This document shows, one piece after another, positions 24,377-32,895 of a stretch of DNA of 64,000 nt (positions are counted from its first letter, which is position 1; the number at the start of each line of letters is the position of its first letter). The stretch is from positions 1 through 64,000 of the forward strand of contig MKTJ01000047.1 in assembly GCA_001898225.1 (NCBI GenBank), read 5' to 3'. Both the position numbers and the translations under genes were made by a program. Below the pieces are notes generated by a model. It had not been told where the DNA came from. It did not search any database and was given only the letters and a program-made list of their open reading frames with translations. The DNA is from Chloroflexi bacterium 54-19 (GTDB lineage: Bacteria > Chloroflexota > Chloroflexia > Chloroheliales > Chloroheliaceae).

Positions 24377-25945
24377 CTACTTGGTTAAAGCTTTAATTGC
24401 GGCATCAAGCTGGCTATCCGTGCCCTGGCTCAACTGCTGTAAATCCATTGATACCGCCTGGTCCGGTTGAACCCCGGTGAGGATACTTTCCGGTTTTTGG
24501 GGGTCTGAAATGGCCCGGTAGAGCGTAACATTAAGCACCGTCTTGTCGCTCAGGCCGAAAGGCGCGGAGGCATTCGCGCAACCCGCCGTAGGCTCGCCTA
24601 TAACGGTACCGCGTTTATTTAGCTGGAAGGCATAGGCGAAAATCTCCGCCTCCCCGGATGTACCGCCATCCACCAGGACCGCCACCGGTTTGTCGGTTGC
24701 TTTAATATTCTGCGCACTCGGCATCCCGAACGCGCCGTATTGCCTGGGTCCTGTCTGGTTTTCCGGGTCCTGGCCGGTTAGCTCTCCATCCAGGTAGACC
24801 AAATCATTTCCACTCATAAAATAGCTCAGAATGTTTTGGACCAGGATGATGCTGCCGTAGCTATTACCACGCAAATCCAATATGTAACCGGTAACCCCGG
24901 CCTTATCAAAATCGCTGAACCAGCCAGCAATAGAATTTGTAACCGTAGTAAGCTGGCTCTGGCTATTAATATAAGGAAGCTGGCTAATGCGGATATAGGC
25001 AATGTTATTATTGATGGTCCCCCGTTCCATCGGAGGGACCTGGAAGCTATTGCGGGTGATGTCAATCGTCTGGGTGGAGGCGCTATTACCCCGGTGGATG
25101 GTCAGGCTGACTTTTGAACCGGCCTGTTTGGTGCCCTGCAAAAGCTGAATAACTTCCTGGCTGGTCTTGGTTGATAAATCCTGGCCGTCAATCGCCAGGA
25201 TCTGGTCCCCTAATTTCAGCCCCGCCTTGTCAGCCGGACCTCCGGTGATAACCCGTGAGACCAGGTGAGCATTCCCGTTATTGGTGGTGCCGCTCTGTAA
25301 ATTGATACCGATACCGATAATAGAAGCCTGCCCGGAACGTTGCGCTAAAAAGTTTTCGGCTACATTGGCCGGGTAATAACTGGTCTGGCAATCTTGCAGG
25401 GAGCTGGCCGCGCCCGATAAGGCGTACGTTTCAAGCTGGTCCTCGGTTACTTTACCCTGGTACTTCGCCACTACCAGCGAATAGGCCTGGAGAAATAAAT
25501 TCCAATTCGCGTCGTCCTTGTCGCCGAACTGAGGCAACTGGACTTTGGCCTGGGGGTCTACGCCGGATTGGCGGAGGCCCATTTCAATTGAGGTTAAGGC
25601 TACCTCGTAAATATCGGCGGTCGCCAGCGGCTGGTAATAAGTTGAAATTAACCCGTTAAGAGCTTCTTTTAAAACGTCGCCTTTCGTCACCTGTACCCCG
25701 TTTGGGACCGCCGGAAGACTTGGCCGGGGTGTGGAGGTAGGCGGCGCGGCCAGGGTAGGACGAGGCGCGGCAGTAGGCGAGACCGGCGGGGCCGGGGTGC
25801 TGGTAGGTTCGGGCGGTAGCGTTGGGTAGCCGTCATAGGTGGTACAACCGGCCAGTAAAGCCGCTAACAGACTCAACAGACCCATCAGCGCCAGACGTTT
25901 CAGTACATGCGGCAGGCCGGTTCGGAAGAAGAAGTTTTGGAGCAT
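24377..25945 (-). CDS. S41 family peptidase lipoprotein with PDZ domain
   Basis: Predicted lipid-anchored serine peptidase, 522 residues. The signal peptide ends in lipobox LLAGC. A Pro/Thr/Ala-rich linker (about 40-80) leads to a helical region, then a PDZ domain (about 200-290; GIGINLQSG, VITGGPADKAGLKLGDQIL) and the S41 core with GYILDLRGNSYG. The nucleophile Ser is probably in DGGTSGEAEIFA. The GKG motif that supplies the catalytic Lys in CtpA-type members is not seen: the region reads VIGEPTAGCANAS. It may use the other S41 mechanism or be impaired. I chose the ATG at 25945, eight bases after GGTGG. An upstream TTG is possible. Confidence 0.85.
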   Translation of the reverse strand: MLQNFFFRTGLPHVLKRLALMGLLSLLAALLAGCTTYDGYPTLPPEPTSTPAPPVSPTAAPRPTLAAPPTSTPRPSLPAVPNGVQVTKGDVLKEALNGLISTYYQPLATADIYEVALTSIEMGLRQSGVDPQAKVQLPQFGDKDDANWNLFLQAYSLVVAKYQGKVTEDQLETYALSGAASSLQDCQTSYYPANVAENFLAQRSGQASIIGIGINLQSGTTNNGNAHLVSRVITGGPADKAGLKLGDQILAIDGQDLSTKTSQEVIQLLQGTKQAGSKVSLTIHRGNSASTQTIDITRNSFQVPPMERGTINNNIAYIRISQLPYINSQSQLTTVTNSIAGWFSDFDKAGVTGYILDLRGNSYGSIILVQNILSYFMSGNDLVYLDGELTGQDPENQTGPRQYGAFGMPSAQNIKATDKPVAVLVDGGTSGEAEIFAYAFQLNKRGTVIGEPTAGCANASAPFGLSDKTVLNVTLYRAISDPQKPESILTGVQPDQAVSMDLQQLSQGTDSQLDAAIKALTK

Positions 25946-26416
25946 AGACAAGCCACCTTAATCCTAGGAAATTTCAAACTGAAGTTTATTATACTCTATG
26001 GGTTTTATCACCCGCAACGGCAAGCAGAACGGTCTATTTGCGTGCGAATAGGGCCTGTTAAAATTTGGCAAGTTCTGGTAAAATCGAAATGTGTAACAGG
26101 AGAAAGAAAGCCATCCGGTAGCAGTAAACCAGCAGTAAATCGCATTTCAATAGGCCAACCCGGCCCAAAATTTGTAGTTAAACCAGACCAGGCCGCAGTT
26201 TGTTCTCGCAGGGCAGTTGTACATCAAATAAACTCGCAGGTGTAACCCTAATAACCCTTTAAGGAAACGTTCCTTCGGCACATTCCATTGCGTGTGTAAC
26301 AGCGCTATGCTATAATTTCAACGCTAGATTGTTCCATAAGTAACGAACTTTTACACTCCGGGACAATTACTGACTGTGGCGGAACCGAAGCGAACAAATA
26401 CTACAAGGTGAACCGT
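25946..26416. other. divergent intergenic region between the S41 gene and the nuo operon
   Basis: Holds a candidate leftward promoter for the S41 gene (TATAAT on the minus strand at 25993-25988, weak TTGCGG at 26017-26012) and the nuo promoter at 26288-26316. The bases between, 26018-26287, contain only short open frames with no recognisable product or RNA structure. Confidence 0.5.
26288..26316 (+). promoter_or_regulatory. promoter of the nuo operon
   Basis: TTGCGT at 26288-26293 and a perfect TATAAT at 26311-26316 are 17 bases apart, with TGC before the -10. The leader is about 94 bases. The 14-mer CTATGCTATAATTT around the -10 recurs exactly at the histidine kinase promoter (56610-56623). 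Confidence 0.75.
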
Positions 26417-26815
26417 ATGATTCCAAATTCTCTTCAAGATTTCAATTTGGGCTATATCTCGGTGATTATTTTTATGATAGTTATCGGGGTAGCCGGTTCC
26501 ACACTTATTTCGCTGGGTATTCTCATCCGGCCCAAACGCCCCAGCCCCATGAAATCTATCCCCTATGAAAGCGGTGTCCCGCCGGTAGGTCGCGCCAGGG
26601 AACGTTACAGTGTGCGGTTCTACATCGTCGCTATGCTTTTCGTCCTGTTCGATATTGAAGCTTTGTTCCTGTACCCCTGGGCTATTAACTTTGACGGGTT
26701 CGTCCGCCGAGGTGACGGCGTCTTCATCCTGGTGGAGATGTTGTTATTTATCTTTATAATCCTTTTAGGCTACATATACGCCTGGAAAAAAGGAGCCTTA
26801 GATTGGGTCTTTTAG
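26417..26815 (+). CDS. nuoA: NADH-quinone oxidoreductase subunit A
   Basis: Membrane subunit of complex I next to the quinone channel, 132 residues with three membrane helices. Conserved segments are visible: PYESGVPPVGRARERYSVRFY and LFDIEALFLYPWA, including the acidic residues typical of NuoA. I use the ATG at 26417 because AAGGTG at 26405-26410 is its ribosome-binding site. An upstream GTG at 26408 is part of that site. nuoB overlaps the last 13 bases. First gene of the eleven-gene operon. Confidence 0.95.
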   Translation: MIPNSLQDFNLGYISVIIFMIVIGVAGSTLISLGILIRPKRPSPMKSIPYESGVPPVGRARERYSVRFYIVAMLFVLFDIEALFLYPWAINFDGFVRRGDGVFILVEMLLFIFIILLGYIYAWKKGALDWVF

Positions 26816-27450
26816 AAAATAAATTTAAAGATAGTCTCATCACCACAACGGTTGACTCACTTATAAACTGGGGCCAGGAAAAAGCCATGTACCCGCTGCT
26901 TCTGGGTACGGCCTGTTGTGGTATCGAAATGATGGCGGTTGGTTATAGCCGCTTTGATGTCCTGGAACGCTTTGGCATGCTTTTTCGCTTTTCGCCGCGC
27001 CAGTCTGATGTGATGATTGTGGCCGGCACCGTCACCAAGAAGATGGCCCCGGTCATCAAGGCCGTTTATGACCAGATGAGCGAGCCCAAATATGTGATTG
27101 CGGTTGGCTCCTGCGCCATTAGCGGCAACATCTATAAAAGTTACAGCACTCTCCAGGGTCTCGACCGGATTGTCCCGGTGGATGTCTATGTGCCGGGTTG
27201 TCCGCCTATCCCCGAAGCCTTTGCCTATGGCATCATCGAGCTACAAAAGGTTATCGCCTCTCGCCGGGTTATCCGCAAGCAGCCTACCGAGGCCGACCCT
27301 GGCGCTCAACCGAGGACCAATGTACACGAGATTCTCCGCCCCGGTCATATCAAACTGCCTACCGCCCAGGATTATGCCGCACACCTGGACGACGAAATCA
27401 CCGGCCAGGAGCAAGGTGGGTTACTAGAATCGGGCCGTCGCCGGGACTAA
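26803..27450 (+). CDS. nuoB: NADH-quinone oxidoreductase subunit B
   Basis: Carries the terminal [4Fe-4S] cluster N2, which passes electrons to quinone. Ligands are the tandem Cys38-Cys39 (GTACCGIEM), Cys104 (VGSCAISGN) and Cys133 (VPGCPPIPEAF). The 215 residues include a C-terminal tail of about 50 beyond the core. The start is TTG at 26803 with AAGGAG seven bases before it, inside the end of nuoA, so translation is coupled. Confidence 0.96.
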   Translation: MGLLENKFKDSLITTTVDSLINWGQEKAMYPLLLGTACCGIEMMAVGYSRFDVLERFGMLFRFSPRQSDVMIVAGTVTKKMAPVIKAVYDQMSEPKYVIAVGSCAISGNIYKSYSTLQGLDRIVPVDVYVPGCPPIPEAFAYGIIELQKVIASRRVIRKQPTEADPGAQPRTNVHEILRPGHIKLPTAQDYAAHLDDEITGQEQGGLLESGRRRD

Positions 27451-27472
27451 AACACTTTAGAGGAAATTGCAG

Positions 27473-27940
27473 ATGCCGATACAGGAAAGCCTCCAGGTTG
27501 TAGTAAAAAAGCTCCAGGATAAATTTGGTGACTCAATTTTGAGCACCCAGGAATTCCGTGACGAAGTGACGGTCCGGTTTAAGCCGGAGGTCTGGGTAGA
27601 AGCGCACCGGTTTCTCAAAGAGGACGAGGATTGCGCCTTCAATATGATGATTGACGAGACCGCCGCCGACTATCCGTTGCGCACAGAGCGGTTCGATGTC
27701 ATCACGCATTTGCTGTCGTTGGGCAAGGCTCACCGCATCCGAATAAAGACCCAGACTGCGGAACATATCCCAACTCTCTATTCGGTCTGGAAGACCGCGA
27801 ACTGGTTGGAGCGCGAGACCTACGACCTTTTCGGAATTATTTTCGATGGGCATCCCGATTTACGCCGGATTCTTTTAACCGAGGACTGGGAAGGTTTCCC
27901 GCTTCGCAAGGATTATCCGATTGAAGGCTACGACATCTAA
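27473..27940 (+). CDS. nuoC: NADH-quinone oxidoreductase subunit C
   Basis: Peripheral-arm subunit of complex I, 155 residues. The family signature WLERETYDLFGIIFDGHPDL is followed by RRILLTEDWEGFPLRKDYP. It is a separate protein, not fused to NuoD as in E. coli. The ATG at 27473 has AGAGGAAA upstream; an in-frame TTG two codons earlier is less well placed. Confidence 0.95.
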   Translation: MPIQESLQVVVKKLQDKFGDSILSTQEFRDEVTVRFKPEVWVEAHRFLKEDEDCAFNMMIDETAADYPLRTERFDVITHLLSLGKAHRIRIKTQTAEHIPTLYSVWKTANWLERETYDLFGIIFDGHPDLRRILLTEDWEGFPLRKDYPIEGYDI

Positions 27941-28054
27941 TTCGGGTGGCGTCTGCTGGCAGGCGGGCAGTATCTTCTAAATCCGGGCCGGTCTTAACAC
28001 ACCGGGCCGCCGGAACTTAATTTTTAACTGATTTGTGCGGGCAGGAAAAAAGCG

Positions 28055-29269
28055 ATGTCACAAACACCTACAAATGAACATACCGAGACTTTCCGGCAGA
28101 GCAGCGAACGCCGGATGCGTCTCAATATGGGGCCGCAACACCCCTCTACTCACGGGGTTTTGCAAATAGTCCTCGACCTGGAAGGCGAAGTTGTAATGCG
28201 CTGCGACCCGGTCCCCGGCTATCTGCATCGCGGCACCGAAAAACTGGCCGAGGAACGCTACTACAACCAGATAGTCCCGCTGACCGACCGCCTCGATTAC
28301 GTCTCCGCTTTCAATAATAATGTGGCCTTCGTGTTGCCGGTCGAAAAGTTGCTCGGTATCGAAATCCCCGAACGGGCCATGTGGATTCGCGTAATCCTGA
28401 TGGAGTTGCAGCGTATCGCCAGCCACCTCATCTGGTACGGCACCTCGTTAATGGACCTTGGCGCGATTACCGCCTTCCTATACGCCATGCGCGAACGCGA
28501 GAAAATCCTCGACATCTTCGAGATGGCCTGCGGTGCCCGCCTGACCTACTCGTATTGCCGGGTCGGCGGTTTGATGTCGGATGTACCCGCCGGTTTCGAG
28601 GAAAAGGTCGAGGAATTCGTAAAAGCTTTTCCGACCGCCTGGAAAGAATACACTACCCTCGTTTCCAAGAACCCGATTTTTATGGACCGCACCAAGGGTG
28701 TCGGGGTCATTACGGCGGAAGACGCCATTGACATGGGCCTGACCGGGCCGTCCCTGCGCGGTAGCGGGGTAGACTGGGATTTGCGGAAAAAAGAGCCCTA
28801 TTACGGCTACGACAAAATCGATTTCGCCGTTCCGGTCGGCACCAAGGGCGACTGCTACGACCGTTACCTGTGCCGCATGGAAGAAATGATGCAGAGCAAC
28901 CGGATAGTCGAACAGGCCCTGAAATTTCTCAAGCCCGGCCCGGTCAAAGTGGACGACCCGAAAATTGTCCTGCCGCCCAAGGAGTTGGCGATGAGCCAGG
29001 CCGAAGCGATGCAGCGCCACTTCTACCAGGTCATTCACGGCTTTAACGTGCCGGTGGGCGAAACCTATGGCAAGATTGAAGGCTCCAAAGGCGAAATAGG
29101 CTTTTACATTATCAGTGACGGTTCCAGCCATCCCTATCGCATGAAGATTCGCGCTCCTAGCTTTGTAAATTTGCAGTCTCTACCCTTGATGACCGAAGGC
29201 CGGATGGTGGCGGACGTTATCACCTGTATCGGTACGATTGACATCGTACTGGGTGAAGTTGACCGTTAG
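28055..29269 (+). CDS. nuoD: NADH-quinone oxidoreductase subunit D
   Basis: Quinone-binding 49-kDa-type subunit, evolutionarily related to the large subunit of [NiFe] hydrogenases. The 404 residues open with MRLNMGPQHPSTHGVLQIVL (the His of the HPSTHG loop contacts the quinone), followed by YLHRGTEKLAE and FNNNVAFVLPVEKLLGIE. The C-terminus ends LGEVDR, as in other NuoD proteins. ATG at 28055 has GCAGGAAA upstream. A 114-base gap separates it from nuoC. Confidence 0.96.
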   Translation: MSQTPTNEHTETFRQSSERRMRLNMGPQHPSTHGVLQIVLDLEGEVVMRCDPVPGYLHRGTEKLAEERYYNQIVPLTDRLDYVSAFNNNVAFVLPVEKLLGIEIPERAMWIRVILMELQRIASHLIWYGTSLMDLGAITAFLYAMREREKILDIFEMACGARLTYSYCRVGGLMSDVPAGFEEKVEEFVKAFPTAWKEYTTLVSKNPIFMDRTKGVGVITAEDAIDMGLTGPSLRGSGVDWDLRKKEPYYGYDKIDFAVPVGTKGDCYDRYLCRMEEMMQSNRIVEQALKFLKPGPVKVDDPKIVLPPKELAMSQAEAMQRHFYQVIHGFNVPVGETYGKIEGSKGEIGFYIISDGSSHPYRMKIRAPSFVNLQSLPLMTEGRMVADVITCIGTIDIVLGEVDR

Positions 29270-29362
29270 CCGAAGGGAAATGCCGCCTCGACTGGCCTGA
29301 CCGGGCAGTTCGGACAGACCGGGGGCGGCTAATCACTCCAACAGGAAGAGAAGAATCAAAGT

Positions 29363-30475
29363 ATGTTCTCACCTGCTCGCTTATTTGAAACCGGGGCCGC
29401 TCCAACCGTAGCCCCCGCACAGGCGGTAAATCCTCAGACCGACCCGTTTATCTGGTTCCTGCAAACCTTTATCACGCTCTTTGTCATTATGAACGTGGTC
29501 CTGGTGATTATGGCTTACCAGACCTGGGCCGAACGCAAGGTTATCGCCCGCATGCAGTTGCGCTATGGCCCCAACCAGACCGGTACTGCCGGGCTTTTGC
29601 AGCCGATAGCCGACGCCGTGAAAATGCTCGGCAAGGAATTCGTCATTCCCCGCGATGCCGATAGACCGGTCTTCGTCCTGGCCCCTATCCTGAGCTTTAT
29701 CCCGGCGGTGGCGGCTTTTGCCATCATCCCATGGGGTGACGCCCGGAGCGAAGGTTTGCTCGGCGGTTGGATTCGCCCGGCTATCGCTAACCTGAACGTG
29801 GGCCTCCTCTTTATCCTGGCGTTAAGTTCGGTCGGCGTTTACGGCGTTATCATGGCCGGGTATTCGAGCGGCAACAAGTATTCGATGCTCGGTAGCTTGC
29901 GGTCGACTGGTCAGGTTGTTTCCTACGAATTGACGCTGGGTCTCTCGCTGATTGGCGTCCTCATCCAGGCCGGGACTCTTAACCTGAACGACATCGTGCG
30001 CCAGCAACAGGCCAGCGTCTGGTTTATCTTCCCGCAGTTCTTCGGTTTTGTGGTCTTCCTGATAAGCGGTATTGCCGAAACCAACCGCAACCCCTTCGAC
30101 TTACCGGAAGCCGAGTCCGAACTGGTCGCCGGGTTCCACCTCGAATATAGCGGTATGAGTTTCGGCCTCTTTTACCTGGCCGAATATATCAGCATGAACG
30201 CTATTTCGGCCCTGGCCGCGATAATGTTCTTTGGCGGGTGGGCGCCACCTTTCGACATCGCGCCTTTCAACTGGTTGCCCGGTCCCATCTGGCTATTCCT
30301 GAAGTTTGCCTTCTTCCTGTTCCTGTATTACTGGATCAGGTCAACCTTACCGCGCTTCCGCTACGACCAACTGATGGGGCTGGTCTGGAAGGTGCTGTTC
30401 CCGATAGCCATCGCCAACCTGGTAATAACTGCCATCGTGAAACTTGTTGGCATCCAAATCGGTTGGTGGGTCTAG
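29363..30475 (+). CDS. nuoH: NADH-quinone oxidoreductase subunit H
   Basis: Membrane subunit that forms most of the quinone chamber at the interface with the hydrophilic arm. The 370 residues have about eight membrane helices. Conserved motifs include ERKVIARMQLRYGPN, GLLQPIADAVKM, AETNRNPFDLPEAESELVAG and FLYYWIRSTLPRFRYDQLM. A hydrophilic N-terminal stretch of about 30 residues is longer than usual. The gap to nuoI is 210 bases and contains a small open frame with cysteines. Confidence 0.96.
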   Translation: MFSPARLFETGAAPTVAPAQAVNPQTDPFIWFLQTFITLFVIMNVVLVIMAYQTWAERKVIARMQLRYGPNQTGTAGLLQPIADAVKMLGKEFVIPRDADRPVFVLAPILSFIPAVAAFAIIPWGDARSEGLLGGWIRPAIANLNVGLLFILALSSVGVYGVIMAGYSSGNKYSMLGSLRSTGQVVSYELTLGLSLIGVLIQAGTLNLNDIVRQQQASVWFIFPQFFGFVVFLISGIAETNRNPFDLPEAESELVAGFHLEYSGMSFGLFYLAEYISMNAISALAAIMFFGGWAPPFDIAPFNWLPGPIWLFLKFAFFLFLYYWIRSTLPRFRYDQLMGLVWKVLFPIAIANLVITAIVKLVGIQIGWWV

Positions 30476-30644
30476 GCAGAAGATTTTAATTTGCGGGTCT
30501 GAGAATTGCGGTAAACCTTTTGAAAGACCCGTCAAAGTAGTAGCAACAGATAAAGAGTTAAAACAAGCTCACGACTTTCGTTTTGCGCCCGGCGGCGCGA
30601 GTCAAACTTATAATTGTTTGGTCAGGCGAAAGTCTAGCATATAA
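30444..30644 (+). CDS. possible small Cys-containing protein, or the remnant of one, between nuoH and nuoI
   Basis: A 66-codon open frame overlapping the last 32 bases of nuoH. The part downstream of nuoH reads ILICGSENCGKPFERPVKVV and later QTYNCLVRRKSSI. The CxxxxCGKPFERP segment resembles half of a zinc ribbon, and a third Cys lies near the end. The only available start is a TTG without a clear ribosome-binding site, so it may be a translated small protein, a truncated copy of a zinc-ribbon gene, or chance. No known NADH dehydrogenase subunit matches it. Confidence 0.3.
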   Translation: MLASKSVGGSRQKILICGSENCGKPFERPVKVVATDKELKQAHDFRFAPGGASQTYNCLVRRKSSI

Positions 30645-30685
30645 AAAAACCTGTCCACGTGCGAAAGCCTGTGAAGGAGTAGAAA

Positions 30686-31573
30686 ATGCTTGGTGGATTA
30701 GATGAAATAGCCAGGGGCATGGGCGTAACGCTGAAGAATTTCTTCAAAAAGCCGATTACGGTCCAGTACCCCAAGCATATGCGCAACTTTCACCCCCGGT
30801 TCCGGGGCGCGGTTGGTTTCGTGCGCGACCAGGAGACCGGCAAGGAACGCTGCGTTGGCTGTGGGCTTTGCTCGGCGGTCTGCCCGGCCAATTGCCTCAC
30901 GGTGGTTCCAGGCGTGGACGAAGTCGGTATCCGCAACGCTAAAATTTACCTGTACGATATGAGTCGCTGCGTTTTCTGCGGAATGTGCGTGGAAGTGTGC
31001 CCCGAACTGGCCCTGGTGATGACCCACGAGTTCGAGTTGGCTGTGAACGACCGGAGCGAACTGGTGCTGGACGCCGAGGCGATGCTTGCCCTGGCCGACC
31101 GCGAAAAAGAGCGGACCGGGCAGGGTATCGAGGAACCGGGTTTCCCGGCCATTACCGACGCGCCGAGCGGTTTCGCGCGCCACGACGAACTCGACCCGCG
31201 TATCCAGCGGGGCAAGTTTCAGAGCCACCAGCCTTTGCTGGGTACGGCCCCGCATGGCTACCCGATGCCTTATACCGATTACCTGAAAAAGGTCCAGTCA
31301 GGTAAGCCGCTGGCCCAGGGCAATTTGCCCCCGGTCCTGCGCGAAATTCAGAACCAGTATTTGCCGGAAGACCAGCAGACACCTATGCCGAAAGCGGCCA
31401 AGACCCTGGCGGAAGAAGAACTGACCGAGCGGACCCATCTGCTGAGCGCGTCGGATAACCCGGTGCGGGCGCACGACCTCCGTGAAGATAATCCGGGCCG
31501 GATTTTTGATACCGGCAAGCGCGACCCCAAAGCGGAAAAGATTAACGTTAAACGTAGTCAAAACCTGAAATAA
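30686..31573 (+). CDS. nuoI: NADH-quinone oxidoreductase subunit I, with long C-terminal extension
   Basis: Ferredoxin-like subunit that carries clusters N6a and N6b. Two CxxCxxCxxxCP motifs hold the ligands: Cys56, 59, 62, 66 and Cys95, 98, 101, 105. The conserved core ends near residue 150. The remaining 145 residues are an extension rich in Pro, Gln, Glu and charged residues, containing HGYPMPYTDYLKKVQSGKPL, with no domain I recognise. Typical NuoI is 140-220 residues, so 295 is long. ATG at 30686 has AAGGAG six bases upstream. Confidence 0.93.
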   Translation: MLGGLDEIARGMGVTLKNFFKKPITVQYPKHMRNFHPRFRGAVGFVRDQETGKERCVGCGLCSAVCPANCLTVVPGVDEVGIRNAKIYLYDMSRCVFCGMCVEVCPELALVMTHEFELAVNDRSELVLDAEAMLALADREKERTGQGIEEPGFPAITDAPSGFARHDELDPRIQRGKFQSHQPLLGTAPHGYPMPYTDYLKKVQSGKPLAQGNLPPVLREIQNQYLPEDQQTPMPKAAKTLAEEELTERTHLLSASDNPVRAHDLREDNPGRIFDTGKRDPKAEKINVKRSQNLK

Positions 31574-31651
31574 CCTGGAAAGCCTGTAACAACAGGCTGA
31601 CGAAATGAACTGCTCAGAGCTTGATTTAATCTAGAGATTAGGAATTAAGAA

Positions 31652-32440
31652 ATGGTGCTTGAGCAAATAATCTTCATTGTGCTGGCGGTACTGGCAACTT
31701 TGTCGGCCATTGGGATGATTTCAATGAAAGACCCGGTCCATTCGGCCCTATTGTTGGTCTTTACATTCTTCAACCTGGCCGCGATTTACCTGCTGCTTGG
31801 CGCGGAATTTCTCGCAGCCGTCCAGGTGCTGGTTTACGCCGGGGCCATCGTGGTGCTGTTCCTGTTCGTGATGATGCTGTTGCAGGTCCGGCCCGGTCCC
31901 AGTTTTTACAAGTTGCGCTTCTTCCAGAGCCGCATCGGGCCGGTTGTGGCCCTGGTCTTCCTGGTCGAAGTCCTGCTGGTAACTTTCTCGACCAGCTTTG
32001 CCCTCAACGGCGGAAAAATCACCGATAGCAACAATACCCAGGCCGCCCAGGTGGCCGCCTCGGTGCGCTATTCGACCGAAGGCGTGGTCCCGACCGCCGA
32101 TGCCACCGGGAATACTATCGGGGGGTCGGGCATCGGTCTTCACGAGAATGTCACGACCGGCCACAGCGCCTTGCTCGGCAAAGAGCTTTACAGCACCTTC
32201 CTGTATCCTTTTGAAATCGCGTCGTTAATCCTGTTGATTGCCGCTATCGGGGCGATTGTGATTGCCCGGCGTTCGCTCGAACACGATACGGGCGACGAAA
32301 ATACTCCCACCGAAGTCGGGCGCGGCATCAGCCTGGCCGCTCCGTTGCCGGGCAGCCCGCAGGCGATTGAAATGGAACGACTCATTAAAAGCACCCGGAA
32401 CGCTAAAGACGAGGACCGCCGGGTCATTTTGAAGAAATAA
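31652..32440 (+). CDS. nuoJ: NADH-quinone oxidoreductase subunit J
   Basis: Membrane subunit of complex I with about five helices in 262 residues. Conserved features are MKDPVHSALLLVFTFFNLAA, EFLAAVQVLVYAGAIVVLFLFVMML (split across the central pi-bulge helix) and a final helix near residue 185-205. A polar loop of about 50 residues separates helices 4 and 5, and there is a cytoplasmic tail of about 55 residues. It starts 78 bases after nuoI. Confidence 0.93.
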   Translation: MVLEQIIFIVLAVLATLSAIGMISMKDPVHSALLLVFTFFNLAAIYLLLGAEFLAAVQVLVYAGAIVVLFLFVMMLLQVRPGPSFYKLRFFQSRIGPVVALVFLVEVLLVTFSTSFALNGGKITDSNNTQAAQVAASVRYSTEGVVPTADATGNTIGGSGIGLHENVTTGHSALLGKELYSTFLYPFEIASLILLIAAIGAIVIARRSLEHDTGDENTPTEVGRGISLAAPLPGSPQAIEMERLIKSTRNAKDEDRRVILKK

Positions 32441-32454
32441 GGCGAGGTTAAACA

Positions 32455-32766
32455 ATGATACCCGTAGCCTGGTATTTAATCCTGAGTGGCGTTTTGTTCT
32501 CGATTGGGATGGCCGGTGTGCTAATCCGGCGCAACGTGCTGGTTATCTTCATGTGCGTTGAGCTCATGATGAACGCCGTAAACATTAGCCTGGTGGCCTT
32601 CGCCCGCTCCTTCAAAACCGGCCTGAACTTCACCGGGGACGCTTTTGTAATCTTCGTGGTTACGGTGGCGGCGGCGGAAGCGGCGGTGGGTCTTGCCATT
32701 ATCGTCAGCCTGTCCCGCCAGAGCGACTCGGTGGACGCCGACCAGATAGACTTGCTCAAAGAATAG
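32455..32766 (+). CDS. nuoK: NADH-quinone oxidoreductase subunit K
   Basis: Small antiporter-related subunit, 103 residues with three membrane helices. It keeps the two membrane glutamates used in proton transfer, in FMCVELMMNAVNI and in the VAAAEAAVGLAI segment. The start lies 14 bases after nuoJ with GGCGAGG upstream. Confidence 0.96.
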   Translation: MIPVAWYLILSGVLFSIGMAGVLIRRNVLVIFMCVELMMNAVNISLVAFARSFKTGLNFTGDAFVIFVVTVAAAEAAVGLAIIVSLSRQSDSVDADQIDLLKE

Positions 32767-32895
32767 TTTTTCCTGGGAAGAACCGGAATTTTTTAGAATT
32801 TCTTCCCACTCGCCCGCGCAGTTATTACCGGCGAATTAAAAGTCGGCCTGGATAAGCTCGTTTCAGGCCAATACCAAAATTCCCTTGAGGTAGGA

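Noticed and set aside
31541..31560. ATTAACGTTAAACGTAGTCA at the end of nuoI as another copy of the dispersed repeat
   Set aside because: Shares only a nine-base piece (GTTAAACGT) with copies A and D1, which is too short to claim.
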